DNA of 23,789 bases. Origin: Ophiothrix spiculata. Lineage: Eukaryota > Echinodermata > Ophiuroidea > Amphilepidida > Ophiotrichidae. Position numbers and translations under genes: made by a program. Position 1 is the stretch's first letter, and each line of letters opens with the position of its first letter. Positions 11,301-18,229 of this stretch are shown here, piece by piece. The DNA is taken from assembly GCA_000969725.1 (NCBI GenBank), contig JXSR01S022433.1; one strand, 5' to 3'. A model generated the notes under the pieces. It was not told where the DNA came from and did no database searches. It was given only the letters and a program-made list of their open reading frames with translations.

Positions 11301-14300
11301 AGACAATGTAATAAAACTTGCAAGGACAATAATATCGCATCAAATTCTCACAGTTTAAGACAAAGAAAGAGAGTGCATTATGTTGAAGATAGTGATTCTG
11401 CTAAGAACAGTGACAGCAGTGTGGCAATTTGTTCCGATGATGAAGATGATGATGAAGATGAAGATGATGACATTGTGAAACATAGAAGAAACAAATCATC
11501 TAAAAGGCGTGGAGTTGCTAAAGTTATTGATATGATTAAACAAGCAATTGAAAGCGATTCTGAAGATGAGGATGAGTATGTTGGAAATAAAATTTCCAAA
11601 ATAGACCAAAATCTCAGAAGACCAAGCAGAGGTGTTAAAAATAAGTCCAATAAAACAAAATCTCATAAAGGAGAAGCAAGTACTAGTGATGTATTTAAAA
11701 GTTATTCGGATGATGATTTGGAAGAGAGCTCGAGGGAAGATTTGAAACAGCGAAGAAACTCAAGTAGGTCCGGAAGGAAGAATGATAATAGTAGAATGGA
11801 TTTGCACACTTTGAGGCAAACGAAAAGAACTTGTTATGATGAAAGAAGTGATGAGTCAAGTCAAGAAGAGATTTGGAATGAAGTAGACAAACTTCCTCTA
11901 AAGAAACGTCCTACCACTGCAGATGGAAACAAAAATGCAAATAGTAGATCAAGCTTGCGTACGCCGAGACGAAAGAAAAGAATTTCATACGAGGAAAGAA
12001 GGGATCATACAAGTGAGGGTGAAACCATGCATGAAACATATAAAAGTCCATCAAAGAAATGTCATGCTGTGACCAATGATAACAAGGATGCAAATAGTAG
12101 ATCAGGCTTGCGTACGTCGAGACGAAAGAAAAGGACTTACTATGATGAAAGAAGTGATCATACAAGTGAGGATGAAACCATGCATGAAACAGATAAAAAT
12201 CCAGCAAAGAAAAGTCTTGCCGTGACAAATGAAAACAAGGATGCAAATAGCAGGTCACGATTGCGTACTACAAGACGGAAGAAAAGAACTTACTATGATG
12301 AAAGAAGTGGCCAATCAAGTGATGGAGAAAATGCGCATGACAACAACACCATTCCACCAAAGAAGCGTCCTGCAAAGAAAGGCAGGCATCAAAATGTGGT
12401 GCAAGCAGGAACTGTTCAAAGCAATACAGGGCGTGTTAAGTCTGTACAGACCAAACAAAAGGTACAGAAAAAGACAATGGAGGAAAAAACAGTGATCAAA
12501 ATCAAGAAAGAGAAAGATGCCAATAATGGAAATGAGATTCAAAAACAAATGTGTAAAAAGGCCAGTAATAAACAAGTTGAGGTTAAAAAGGAGATTGATA
12601 CAGGCAGTAGCACTTCTAGTGATGAGGAAGCGCTTATGGAAGGTGTGTTATCAGAAGTGGAGAGCTCAGCATCTGAAGAAGATGGAGTGTTAGATGATTG
12701 TCCTGTACCTGAATTGAGTGATGATGATGTTATGCCACGATCGATGGAAACAGATGGTGGGAACCAGGAAGGGGCAAGTACAGTTGGTGCAGATGGTGAT
12801 AATATAAAGACTGATACAGAGATTATGAGTGAGAAGACAAAGACTGCTGCAGAGAGTGATGATAGGAAAAATATGATTGGTACTGCAGATGGCAATGACA
12901 CAGAGACTGATAAAGAGACGGTTAGTAAGAAAACAAAGCCTGCTGCAGAGAGTAGTGACAGGAAAAGGACTGCTAATGCCAGTAACAGTGCCAATGGTAG
13001 ATTTAACATATTTTACGGGTTTAATGTTAAAAAGGAAGCGGTTGATATCAACAAAGAGCCAGATGCCCAAGAAAAAAGTCCTGGCAGAGACAATGACAAG
13101 TTAAACTCAAGTAGTGTTAAAAATGATGCTGAGGTTGATGAGCAAAATAAGGACAACATTGAAGAAAACAAAAAATGTAAAAAAGATTCAAAGAACATTG
13201 ATAAAAATGACAGGAAGCATAGGAAAGGCACCAGTAAAAAGACGATTGAAATAAACAACAGTAAATGTAAGAAAGGAACAAAGAGCATCAACAAATATGA
13301 CAGCAAATGTAAGAAAGCTACCAGCATATCAGATGAAGACAGGAAAGGGGTCAAAAATACGCCGCATACCTTGAGACCAAGAAAAGATATTCACTATGAC
13401 GATGTTGCTGGTTGTGTTTTTAGTGGAGATGAGGAGGGTAAAGGTGTGAATCTATCCAGCAGTGAAGGAAGTCTCTTCGATGGTGATGCTGCAGGATATT
13501 CTAGTTCAACTGATGCTGAGGAGACAAAACCAGTGAAATTTGAGTCAAAAGAGTCAACAGATCTGAAAACATCAGAAATTGAATCGAAAGCGAAGTCGAC
13601 TGATCAAAAAACATCAGAAATTGAATCGAAACCAAAGTCTGCACATCAAAAAACATCACGAATTGAATCGAAACCAAAGTCAGCATATCAAAAAACATCA
13701 CAAGCGAAATTGGAAAAAACATATTAGAAAAAGCGAGCTCGTGATGTGCCATATTTGTGGAAAAGAGGTGAATTGTTATTACCTCAAGGAACATATAAAG
13801 ACTCATGGTTCCATCTTCGAACATTTTTGCAAAGTTTGCGGTAAAGGATTCACAGTTCGCAGCAATCTGAAATCACATTTTAATGTTCATCACACAGAAC
13901 ATAAATCTAACCCTTGTTCTGTGTGCGGGAAACAGTTTGCTACCAATAGGTATTTGAAATGGCACGAGTATACTATTCACAAAGATCAATTTCCCAATAT
14001 TGATGAGAAAGATATTCCAAAAATGATGTGGAAAAAGAAACCAAAAACATGTGATTTTCCATGTGAGCACTGCGGGAAGGGATTTTTTTACAGGAGATCT
14101 TTATTGGCTCATAAAGAGAGAATGCATGGCGAAATTCGAAAGAAATATCCATGTCCTGTTTGCAAGAAGGAATTTAGCGATAAGGCAAATCGCAGTCGCC
14201 ATAAGCTGTCGCATGGACCGAATAGACAACCATTCAAATGTTCCTTTTGTGATGCGAGATTTACGCAAAAAACATCAAAACAAGCGCACGAGAGAAAACA

Positions 14301-14646
14301 TACTGGCGAGAGACCTTACGCATGTGATTTTTGTGAAAAGAAATTTATTCAAAAAAGTAATAAAAGAACTCATGAAAAAAGGTGTAAAGCACAGAGACAT
14401 CCTACGGAACAATTATTGAACAAGTTGAACAGAAAAACGGATAGGATGCAAGGCCCCCATCCTACGGAGCAATTGTTGAACAAGTTGAACAGAACGCCGA
14501 ATGGGACGCAAGGCCCGTCGGTGACGGTTAGCTTTAATCCGGGTTTGCCGGGACCGAGTGAGGAGAATTATAGACCAACGCCACTGACTTTTACTCCAGG
14601 TGCTAGCACTGTCAGTAGTGATATTTTGTCTTTGCTCCAGTTGTAA
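2008..14646 (+). CDS. Three-exon gene for a large disordered C2H2 zinc-finger protein (frame break in last exon)
   Basis: Gene model: 2008-2380, 4591-4743 and 10318-14646. Both introns are GT..AG and phase 1, so the exons join in frame. The ATG at 2008 is preceded in the same exon by an in-frame TAA (2002-2004), which makes it the first possible start. A good acceptor (TTTTTCAG, ends 1988) suggests a 5'UTR exon further upstream. If one A of the run 13714-13719 is ignored, the total is 1617 residues; as written, translation stops at 13727 after 1311 residues. The product has an acidic, Ser/Asn/Lys-rich disordered region, basic NLS-like clusters, several tandem repeats, then seven zinc fingers. 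C2H2 proteins of this kind are usually nuclear DNA-binding regulators; that role is inferred. I do not recognise an orthologue. It could be an intact gene with a sequence error, or a recently disabled one. Confidence 0.8.
2381..4311. other. Intron 1, main part
   Basis: The donor is GTAGGT at 2381. The sequence contains only short chance reading frames. A poly-A/AT-rich patch lies near 4130-4190. I recognise no element here until the inverted-repeat element at 4312. Confidence 0.55.
4312..4573. mobile_element. 262-bp inverted-repeat element inserted 17 nt before exon 2
   Basis: There are 41-bp terminal inverted repeats (4312-4352 and 4533-4573) with two mismatches, starting CGTCATGTGAGTGCAAGAAA. 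ATTT flanks both sides (4308-4311, 4574-4577), a possible 4-bp target duplication. The paralogous flank of exon 3 (CATCTCATTT then a pyrimidine tract) lacks the element and serves as an empty site. The element has no coding capacity, so it is a MITE or foldback. It separates the ancestral CTCAT branch-like motif from the acceptor; CTCAC at 4563-4567 inside its right arm could act instead. Confidence 0.85.
4422..4485. repeat. 64-bp near-perfect palindrome with TGACGTCA centre
   Basis: The two 32-nt arms (4422-4453, 4454-4485) have no spacer and differ at one pair. The centre GGTGACGTCACC contains the consensus cAMP-response/ATF-CREB site TGACGTCA. It lies in the middle of the 262-bp TIR element, so the whole element could fold as one long hairpin or cruciform. 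Confidence 0.92.
4591..4743 (+). CDS. Coding exon 2 (153 nt, phase 1-1), duplicated relative to the start of exon 3
   Basis: The acceptor is TTTTTTTCAG (ends 4590) and the donor CAG|GTAATT (4744). The exon is 51 codons with phase 1 at both ends, so it can be skipped or duplicated without shifting the frame. It encodes an acidic, Asn/Asp/Ser-rich stretch. It contains HENNRDVDKNS and ends QKESQSG, which align with YEKNTDVNKTS and QKENNSG at the start of exon 3. The DNA similarity extends into the intron just upstream (about 4281-4311 against 10271-10300). The exon is too short to show up as a long open frame and is supported by splice sites, phase and this paralogy. Confidence 0.75.
5172..6072. 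mobile_element. About 900-bp repeat nested in element A
   Basis: The left end holds a hairpin (5176-5205) with GTCTC/GAGAC and CCTGAAAA/TTTTCAGG arms. The right end has GGCGAGAC, the reverse complement of the left GTCTCGCC, then the perfect palindrome TGGTTCGCGAACCA (6051-6064). The interior carries the AGGTCA-rich tandem array. There is no protein-coding frame. Boundaries are approximate, taken from comparison with the uninterrupted copy. Confidence 0.6.
5505..5985. repeat. Tandem array of about 150-161-bp units packed with AGGTCA
   Basis: AAGGTCAAAAGGTCAT recurs at 5515, 5664 and 5825, giving three units, the last two about 160 bp. Each unit also has GCTCATAACTCATTAACCCC and an ATGGATTAAACTT-like block. 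I count 21 AGGTCA on the + strand in under 500 bp, including direct repeats with short spacers. Confidence 0.85.
6286..6507. mobile_element. TIR element B, intact 222-bp copy
   Basis: The terminal repeats of about 28 bp (6286-6313 and 6480-6507) share TTTCCAAAAGGGCCTAAATC with one mismatch. It is the same family as element A at 5011. There is no coding capacity. Confidence 0.75.
6966..7206. repeat. Foldback with 101-bp arms
   Basis: 6966-7066 and 7106-7206 are reverse complements with two mismatches, separated by 39 nt. Weaker pairing (AAATTGGGTGCTT) continues outside the arms near 6945-6960 and 7237-7252. The intron 2 transcript could form a long stem here. Confidence 0.92.
7265..7319. repeat. 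Imperfect hairpin
   Basis: CCATCAAAAT near 7265 pairs with ATTTTGATGG ending at 7319, and TATTTTGGG with CCCAAAATA inside. It sits just outside the 101-bp-arm foldback and may belong to the same repeat family. Confidence 0.55.
7559..7763. mobile_element. 205-bp TIR element with TCAGGGCTAGAAATTCG ends
   Basis: Perfect 17-bp terminal repeats lie at 7559-7575 and 7747-7763. The interior repeats GAGAATCT and GGATTCTCG several times. A related element lies at 21830-22023. Termini of CAGGG..CCCTG type recall hAT elements, but no 8-bp target duplication is visible here. Confidence 0.7.
7764..8194. other. Intron 2, unassigned
   Basis: No gene seen. It is probably the continuation of the repeat interrupted by the element at 7559-7763; short reading frames here are chance. 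Confidence 0.4.
8195..9424 (+). pseudogene. 5'-truncated, frame-broken LINE 3' end (CR1/L2-like)
   Basis: Successive reading frames encode parts of the C-terminal half of a non-LTR reverse transcriptase in the right order. In 8209-8406 the motif LSLWFMANKLSLNPTKT is followed by MLFGTR, the usual region after the catalytic YADD. Next (about 8387-8508) comes FKFLGVTVDQNLTW, then LYNTLATSHITYGITAW (8481-8672), then NNLLPCTF and VKTWNDIPYHIK (8746-9030). At least three frame changes separate them, so it is dead. The endonuclease and RT core are missing, as in normal 5' truncation. The 3'UTR carries a direct repeat of about 140 bp (GTGGTCATCGCATTG at about 9146, GTGGCCATCGCATTG at about 9289) and ends AT-rich near 9424. 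The exact clade is uncertain. Confidence 0.85.
9428..9634 (-). pseudogene. Non-LTR reverse transcriptase fragment
   Basis: The minus strand is open for 69 codons and contains RGFFQGDPLSPTIFL followed by VFNRIIQYL, which is the RT fingers/palm motif (QGDPLSP) common in LINE proteins. The fragment has no start and no YADD, and it is bounded by in-frame stops. Its left edge abuts the 3' end of the LINE on the other strand. The sequence type differs from that LINE, so it comes from a second retrotransposon family. Confidence 0.8.
9635..10000. other. Intron 2, unassigned with a partial repeat copy
   Basis: No gene seen. 9764-9795 (CCATCCATTATGAGAC..GATGACAG) is a fragment of the inverted-repeat element at 10001-10238. 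Confidence 0.45.
10001..10238. mobile_element. Three-arm inverted-repeat element beside exon 3
   Basis: The left arm 10001-10079 and the right arm 10158-10238 are reverse complements over about 80 bp with few differences (AGATTTATTGTTTTGCCTG at the ends, GGGTGCCCCCGCAG inside). The segment between them (10080-10157) is a direct, diverged copy of the left arm. There is no coding capacity. It ends 79 bp before exon 3. Confidence 0.8.
10318..10485 (+). repeat. Paralogue of exon 2 fused to the terminal exon
   Basis: The first 168 nt of exon 3 align with exon 2 (153 nt; 15 nt longer, so in frame). The best blocks are TCCAANRC..ATGAAAA..AAC.GAGATGTG in the middle and GATGATTC..AAACAGAAAGAAA at the end. 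Where exon 2 ends in CAG|GTAATT, this copy reads CAG GTATTTCAG GTGAAA and stays open. It therefore looks like a duplicated exon whose downstream intron has gone, leaving a nine-base GT..AG remnant at 10486-10494. Confidence 0.7.
10318..13727 (+). CDS. Coding exon 3, disordered repeat-rich part, ending at a premature TAG
   Basis: The open frame starts earlier, at 10284, but the acceptor TTTTTCTTACAG (ends 10317) sets the exon start; upstream residues are intronic. This part encodes about 1135 residues of charged, Ser/Asn/Lys/Asp/Glu-rich protein with no globular domain that I recognise. Visible parts are: the duplicated exon-2-like segment (10318-10485); acidic tracts near 10441 and 11434-11470; basic clusters such as KHRRNKSSKRR after the acidic tract; four 51-residue repeats (11784-12395); recurring R-x-x-K-x-x-x-Y-[DE] boxes; and four 14-residue repeats (13554-13721). 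It ends at TAG 13725-13727, just before the zinc fingers in the next frame. The lack of other stops over 3.4 kb argues for a real coding exon. Confidence 0.8.
11784..12395 (+). repeat. Four in-frame 153-bp tandem repeats (51 aa each)
   Basis: Copies start at 11784, 11937, 12090 and 12243, exactly 153 bp apart. Each has, in order, an NSR motif, a basic segment (RRKKR in copies 2 to 4, RQTKR in copy 1), an aromatic-acidic segment (YDERS or YEERR), a Ser/Glu-rich stretch and a K-K-rich end. Copies 2 to 4 are most alike. The spacing has no indels, so coding function was held during or after expansion. The alternation of basic, Tyr and acidic residues suggests a protein- or nucleosome-binding linear motif, which is inference. 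Confidence 0.92.
13554..13721 (+). repeat. Four 42-bp tandem repeats (14 aa), next to the frame break
   Basis: Copies start at 13554, 13596, 13638 and 13680, 42 bp apart. The unit reads QKTSEIESKPKS with small changes; the fourth copy is partial and runs into the six-A tract. Each copy contains an A-run before ACATCA, a sequence prone to slippage, consistent with the nearby single-base frame change. Confidence 0.9.
13714..13727 (+). other. Frame break between disordered region and zinc fingers
   Basis: A run of six A (13714-13719) is followed by CATATTAG, whose TAG ends the upstream frame. With five A the upstream frame would run directly into the zinc-finger frame. Both sides are otherwise open for long distances. 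The change needed is +1, so the A-rich run does not act as a classical -1 slippery site (it is not X XXY YYZ in the upstream frame). The one 3.4-kb-side donor I tested (13438) gives the wrong phase for an acceptor at 13727. Sequencing error or a recent indel is the simplest reading. Confidence 0.8.
13728..14646 (+). CDS. Coding exon 3, zinc-finger part (+1 frame), seven C2H2-type fingers
   Basis: This frame is open from before 13579 to TAA 14644-14646. Finger 1 (13747-13806) is C-x2-C-x11-H-x3-H, one residue short in the loop. Fingers 2 to 6 are C-x2-C-x12-H-x3/4-H: CKVCGKGF, CSVCGKQF, CEHCGKGF, CPVCKKEF and CSFCDARF. Finger 7 (CDFCEKKF) ends H-x3-C, a C2HC variant. Only fingers 6 and 7 are joined by a classical TGERPYA linker; the longest linker, between 3 and 4, is rich in Lys, Asp and Pro. 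C2H2 arrays commonly bind DNA. After the fingers come a 20-residue tandem duplication and a Pro/Thr/Ser-rich tail ending SLLQL. Read alone, an ATG at 13744 could start it, but continuity with the preceding exon is more likely. Confidence 0.85.
14398..14517 (+). repeat. Two 60-bp tandem repeats (20 aa) C-terminal to the fingers
   Basis: The unit HPTEQLLNKLNR followed by a variable four residues and QGP occurs twice, at 14398 and 14458. It is predicted to form a short amphipathic helix (EQLLNKLN) with a Gly-Pro end. The two copies share frame and length, so this is a recent in-frame duplication inside the coding tail. Confidence 0.9.
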
Positions 14647-15109
14647 TTGAAAAGTGTTTTTTTCAAAACTCGCCTATAGTCGAACGGCTGCTGGCATGCT
14701 GGATTTTCAAACCTAAAATCTTCATCCAGATTGTTTGGCATTCATGTTACCTCATATTGCAGGGGTCGGGCATACTTATTCTGACTACAAATTGTGGTTC
14801 ACTAACCTGAACAGACATTATAGAATAGTAATAGAACAGGATTTTTCCAAAACTCATGAAGTCCAAGGATTAGCATATTTCTATAAAGTAATTTTCTTAT
14901 TGGGTGTATGCATTCTAGAGCTTGTATGAATCTTTGATCAATATGACATAAATTTTGGTCATTTGTACTGAACTTTGAAAACAAATTTAACTCACAAAAA
15001 CAGTAGTATAGATATATTTATTTATAATCTATGCAAATACATTTTTGTATATTAAACATGTGGCAGCTATTGGACTAAGTGAGTTTTGAAAAAAAAAACC
15101 TCTTCAATT
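14645..15109. mobile_element. 465-bp TIR element that begins in the stop codon
   Basis: 14645-14698 and 15057-15109 are inverted repeats of about 54 bp at roughly 80% identity, with AATTGAARAG at the ends, a T-run, CAAAACTC and a CTGCCACATG-like inner end. The last two bases of the gene's TAA (14645-14646) are the first two of the element. TTGT at 14641-14644 recurs at 15108-15111, so a 4-bp target duplication is possible. An ATTAAA (15051-15056) inside or beside the right arm is a candidate polyadenylation signal. Confidence 0.65.
15051..15056 (+). terminator. Possible polyadenylation signal ATTAAA
   Basis: ATTAAA lies about 400 bp downstream of the zinc-finger stop. AATAAA occurs at 15508-15513 as an alternative. 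The choice cannot be made from sequence alone. Confidence 0.25.
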
Positions 15110-15296
15110 GTGGCGCCCACATCGAAAGGTATATCTTTGATTTAGAGGTCAAAATTGAGTTATTGGTATCGGTGGAGAATTGGTTATTCCACTTTAATAT
15201 GGTACCATATTTGTGTCAATCCCAGTTTTAGTTCAAACGTTACGGCCAAAAACATAACAACCAAGATTAGACTGTGTGAATTGATTTTTTTCATCT
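15110..15296. other. Short unassigned stretch
   Basis: No gene seen. If the element at 14645 is removed, the zinc-finger frame would continue here to TGA 15138-15140. Confidence 0.4.
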
Positions 15297-15481
15297 TATT
15301 AATAATGAGAAATGATGTAAAACTTCAGATTTAATTGGTAGGCATAACTCTCCTTGAACACATGGTGCACTGTTATTCGTCCTCTAATGTGGTCTGGTCC
15401 ATGCGCCATGTCTTTAATGCTAGTAATGCCTACCAATTGAATGTCGTTTCTCTTGTTTAATGTCATTTCTCATTATTAATA
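15297..15481. mobile_element. 185-bp MITE-like TIR element
   Basis: TATTAATAATGAGAAATGA at 15297-15315 is matched by its exact reverse complement at 15463-15481. A second inner pair, AATTGGTAGGCAT, lies near 15333 and 15425. There is no coding capacity. Confidence 0.75.
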
Positions 15482-15801
15482 CAAACGAATTCATGAAAAA
15501 TTATTGAAATAAATTAATCAATATTTTGATGGATCATGTCTAACACTATTAATGATGTATGGGTTTGAAAAACCGAGTGCTTCAATGCCTTAACTCACTT
15601 TAATACACATGTATACAAATGTACCTTATATTGATCCTTGTTCTTGCGTTACTGGTTTGTACAATGCAAAAATGAAATTAAGCAACTTTTTCTAAATGAC
15701 CTTGAGGGGTTTAAAAATATTCCTCAGTCAATTGTCAGGAATAGGGTGTCAAATGAAAGCTGAAATTCCAACGCCTGTACAAAAAATCTTTAAATCTTTG
15801 T

Positions 15802-16130
15802 GGGCACGTGTGGTCTAGTAGAACAGAGCAGGACTCGTGATTAGAAGGTTGCCAGTTCGAGCTCCGCTAGTGCCAACGTGTTGTGAACCTGGGCAAATCA
15901 CTTTATCACACTTGCCTCATCGACCCGAGCGTATTGGGGAGCTGTTTTGGGGAATATCACAACCTAAGTGCTGATATGTCTGCGCCTTTGGTCATTGGCC
16001 GCAAATGGCCTAGTTTAAGGCGAAATTGTTATGACAATTCCTCTGTTATGGCGTAATAATAATAATGGCCAGCGCTTTGTATCCATTGGAAAAGGCGCAA
16101 TATAAATGCCAGAATTAATTATTATTATTA
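15802..16130 (+). mobile_element. tRNA-derived SINE
   Basis: The first about 73 bp are tRNA-like: A-box-like TGGTCTAGTAG (15811-15821) and B-box-like AGTTCGAGCTC (15854-15864), with GGGCAC.. and ..GTGCC ends. A body and a 3' part containing AGCGCTTTGTATCCATTGG and GGCGCAATATAAATGC follow, then an (ATT)n tail. This architecture is standard for invertebrate SINEs mobilised by a LINE. Confidence 0.85.
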
Positions 16131-16721
16131 TAAATTACGTTTGCGAGTTCCGTTTTGGCGCAAGAGCCCTTTTTTAAAAGTGAGGCGATACTTTTTTGGT
16201 TGTCTTTACTTTTTCATACTAAATAAACCAATTTGTTGAATATATAGACTATAAGGAATCCAAAATTTGTGACCCGCCATACGGAAAGGTAATATGAATT
16301 TGTTGATCTCATCTGAAAGATTATATTGTGAAAATGTCACCTTGCTTTTGGTTATTGGATGTTTGATTGAAAATTTACATCTTTATTTTTTTGCATTATT
16401 TTTGTAATGATTGTAATTTTTGCTACAAAGTAGTTAAGGCTAATCCAGAATCATAAAATCAAGTTATTATTATTATTATTACCACAAATAATGTCACAGC
16501 TAATATTGTATTCTTTATTTAATTTATAGTTTTATATATTTTACCACCCAATTTATATATGATTGCAAGAAAAATTGCATCTTGGAAAGCAAATGAATTG
16601 CTCCCATGCAATTTGATAATCAAGAAAATAAGATGGATTATCAAGTAATCTTATTGTACAAAAATGATGGATTATGAAATATCATTCAATTTGATTTGCA
16701 GGAAAGCATGGTTATCAAGAA
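16131..16721. other. Unassigned sequence with degenerate tandem units
   Basis: No gene seen. There is a (TTA)n microsatellite near 16464-16480. From about 16560 it contains diverged copies (CATGCAATTTGAT, GATTATCAAG) resembling the large array at 18230-19070. Confidence 0.45.
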
Positions 16722-17028
16722 CAAGCCAATAGCCAGGGGTGCGCCGGGGCATCGCACCCTCCCTCAAATTTGACAATGTACAAAAAAGGTCCACAAAAAT
16801 CACCAAAAGCTTCACTAAAAGAACCCCAAAGCACCAAAATACCTGGTGAAAGGTCATTTTTTCATAAAATACTATATAAAACACTTGTAAAACTTTTTTT
16901 TTGCTTGTCACTTTTTGAAAACCATTGAAATAAGTGTAGGGTCCACCAAAAAGAATTTTGTTTCCTCAAAAAGGTCTTTTTTTTTCAAAATCCACACCTC
17001 CCTTGAAAAAATCCTGGCTACGGGCTTG
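16722..17028. mobile_element. 307-bp TIR element
   Basis: CAAGCCAATAGCCAGG (16722-16737) and the reverse complement of CCTGGCTACGGGCTTG (17013-17028) match at 14 of 16 positions. The interior is rich in AAAAAGGTC and CACC motifs, with no coding capacity. It interrupts the degenerate tandem units. Confidence 0.6.
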
Positions 17029-18085
17029 TCAGAGAATACAGTGGAAACTTGATACCACAATCTTGAAAACAGAATTGTGTCAGCACCATCAGCTTTTTGA
17101 TGCAAATTTATTTTACAAGATTATTTGGTAATATAATCACAAAAGATGAATTTGTATCATGCAATATGATTGGCTCCCAAGAAAGCATCATGATTACCAG
17201 GAAATGTGTGTTGTATCTTAAAGGGACTGGCCTAGATTCTTCACACTAATTTCTTACCTGCATGTTTTTTTTACTTGAATCGATAGAACATGTTTATAAT
17301 AATATAACCTGTACAAGTGGCTTTCCATGATTTTGAGGAACATTGGAGAAATAGCAATTCTCTACCTACTTTAATTTTTGTCGCCGGTGACAAAAAGTGG
17401 TGTGAAAACAGTGTTTCTAGTTTGAAAACTGATAAAAATCTTGTTTCTACACTTTTGATGGCCAAACAAATTATTTTTGATGAAATTGGTTCCCTTTTAA
17501 TATGTTTTAAATTATCTCCAGGAGCTTTGTTTTATCTTTTATCTGGTAAATCCCTCTGGAGTACAAAAGTTAGGATTTAGGAAACACACCACCATCAAAG
17601 AATGACATATTGCAAATTAATTCTCTCTCAATTTGACCCATTTGTGTGTGAATTGTTGCACTTTTTTGGATTTTACTATACTTTCATACTTTGTTTAGAG
17701 CATTTCCGTAAATATTTAATTTTATATCATTCATAAATATATTATTGTTCATTGATTGCTTAAAAGCTGGTCACATGATGATAAATAGTACCACTATTTC
17801 GAAAGAAAACAAAACAATTCTATATTTGAGGGAGCGAGATACTATTTTTGAGTGAGATAGGCTACTATTTCATGTTTAGCCTCATCCCCAAGGGCAGCGT
17901 TACTCAGCGCAGTTGAATTCTACGGCGCTGGAGCAAGGAATCAGAAGGTGCATTATCATGATTATACAGCAAGAAATCGATCCCATCTAACTTGTAAGTA
18001 TCAGGTATGGCATTTCAGTAACCAATCAATGAACAAAAAATATATTTAATAAATGATATAAAACAAATATTTAATGATCTTATTC
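17029..18085. other. Unassigned sequence
   Basis: No convincing gene. One more degenerate array unit lies at about 17110-17200. An 87-codon open frame (17317-17580, +) has no recognisable domain. AT-rich. Confidence 0.4.
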
Positions 18086-18226
18086 GGGATCTAAAGTGGA
18101 ATCTATTGGTCCCCTCGGTGAACTGAAGGGCGTAAGGTACTATTTTCCCTCGACCTTCGGTCTCGGGAAAATAGTACCTCACGCCCTCCAGTTCACCTCG
18201 GGGACCAATAGATTCCACAAGATCCC
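18086..18226. repeat. 141-bp foldback hairpin
   Basis: The arms 18086-18155 and 18159-18226 are near-perfect reverse complements (one 2-nt indel region and a few mismatches) closed by a GACC-TTC-GGTC tip. Each arm carries a CCAAT (ATTGG) motif. It sits at the left edge of the CCAAT-bearing tandem array. Confidence 0.92.
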
Positions 18227-18229
18227 TCA

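Noticed and set aside
12229..12495. Overlapping + strand frame inside exon 3, and 14051-14419 inside the zinc-finger part
   Set aside because: Out-of-frame shadows of better supported coding sequence.
12539..13009. 156-codon minus-strand open frame with hydrophobic stretches (and similar antisense frames at 10835-13824)
   Set aside because: It lies antisense to the long coding exon; its Leu/Ser-rich composition is what acidic and Lys-rich codons give on the other strand. No independent support.
13713..13719. Programmed -1 frameshift at the A-rich tract
   Set aside because: The heptamer is not in the required register and the needed shift is +1.
13438..13727. Intron that would bridge the frame break (GGTAAAG donor at 13438, TATTAG acceptor at 13727)
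   Set aside because: Phases do not match: the donor leaves one base and the acceptor would restore the wrong frame.
15802..15874. Functional tRNA gene
   Set aside because: A- and B-box-like motifs are present but the cloverleaf is degenerate and followed by a SINE body and (ATT)n tail.
17317..17580. 87-codon + strand frame after a CATGATT context
   Set aside because: No domain, no partner exon with matching splice phase, and AT-rich surroundings; length is within chance.
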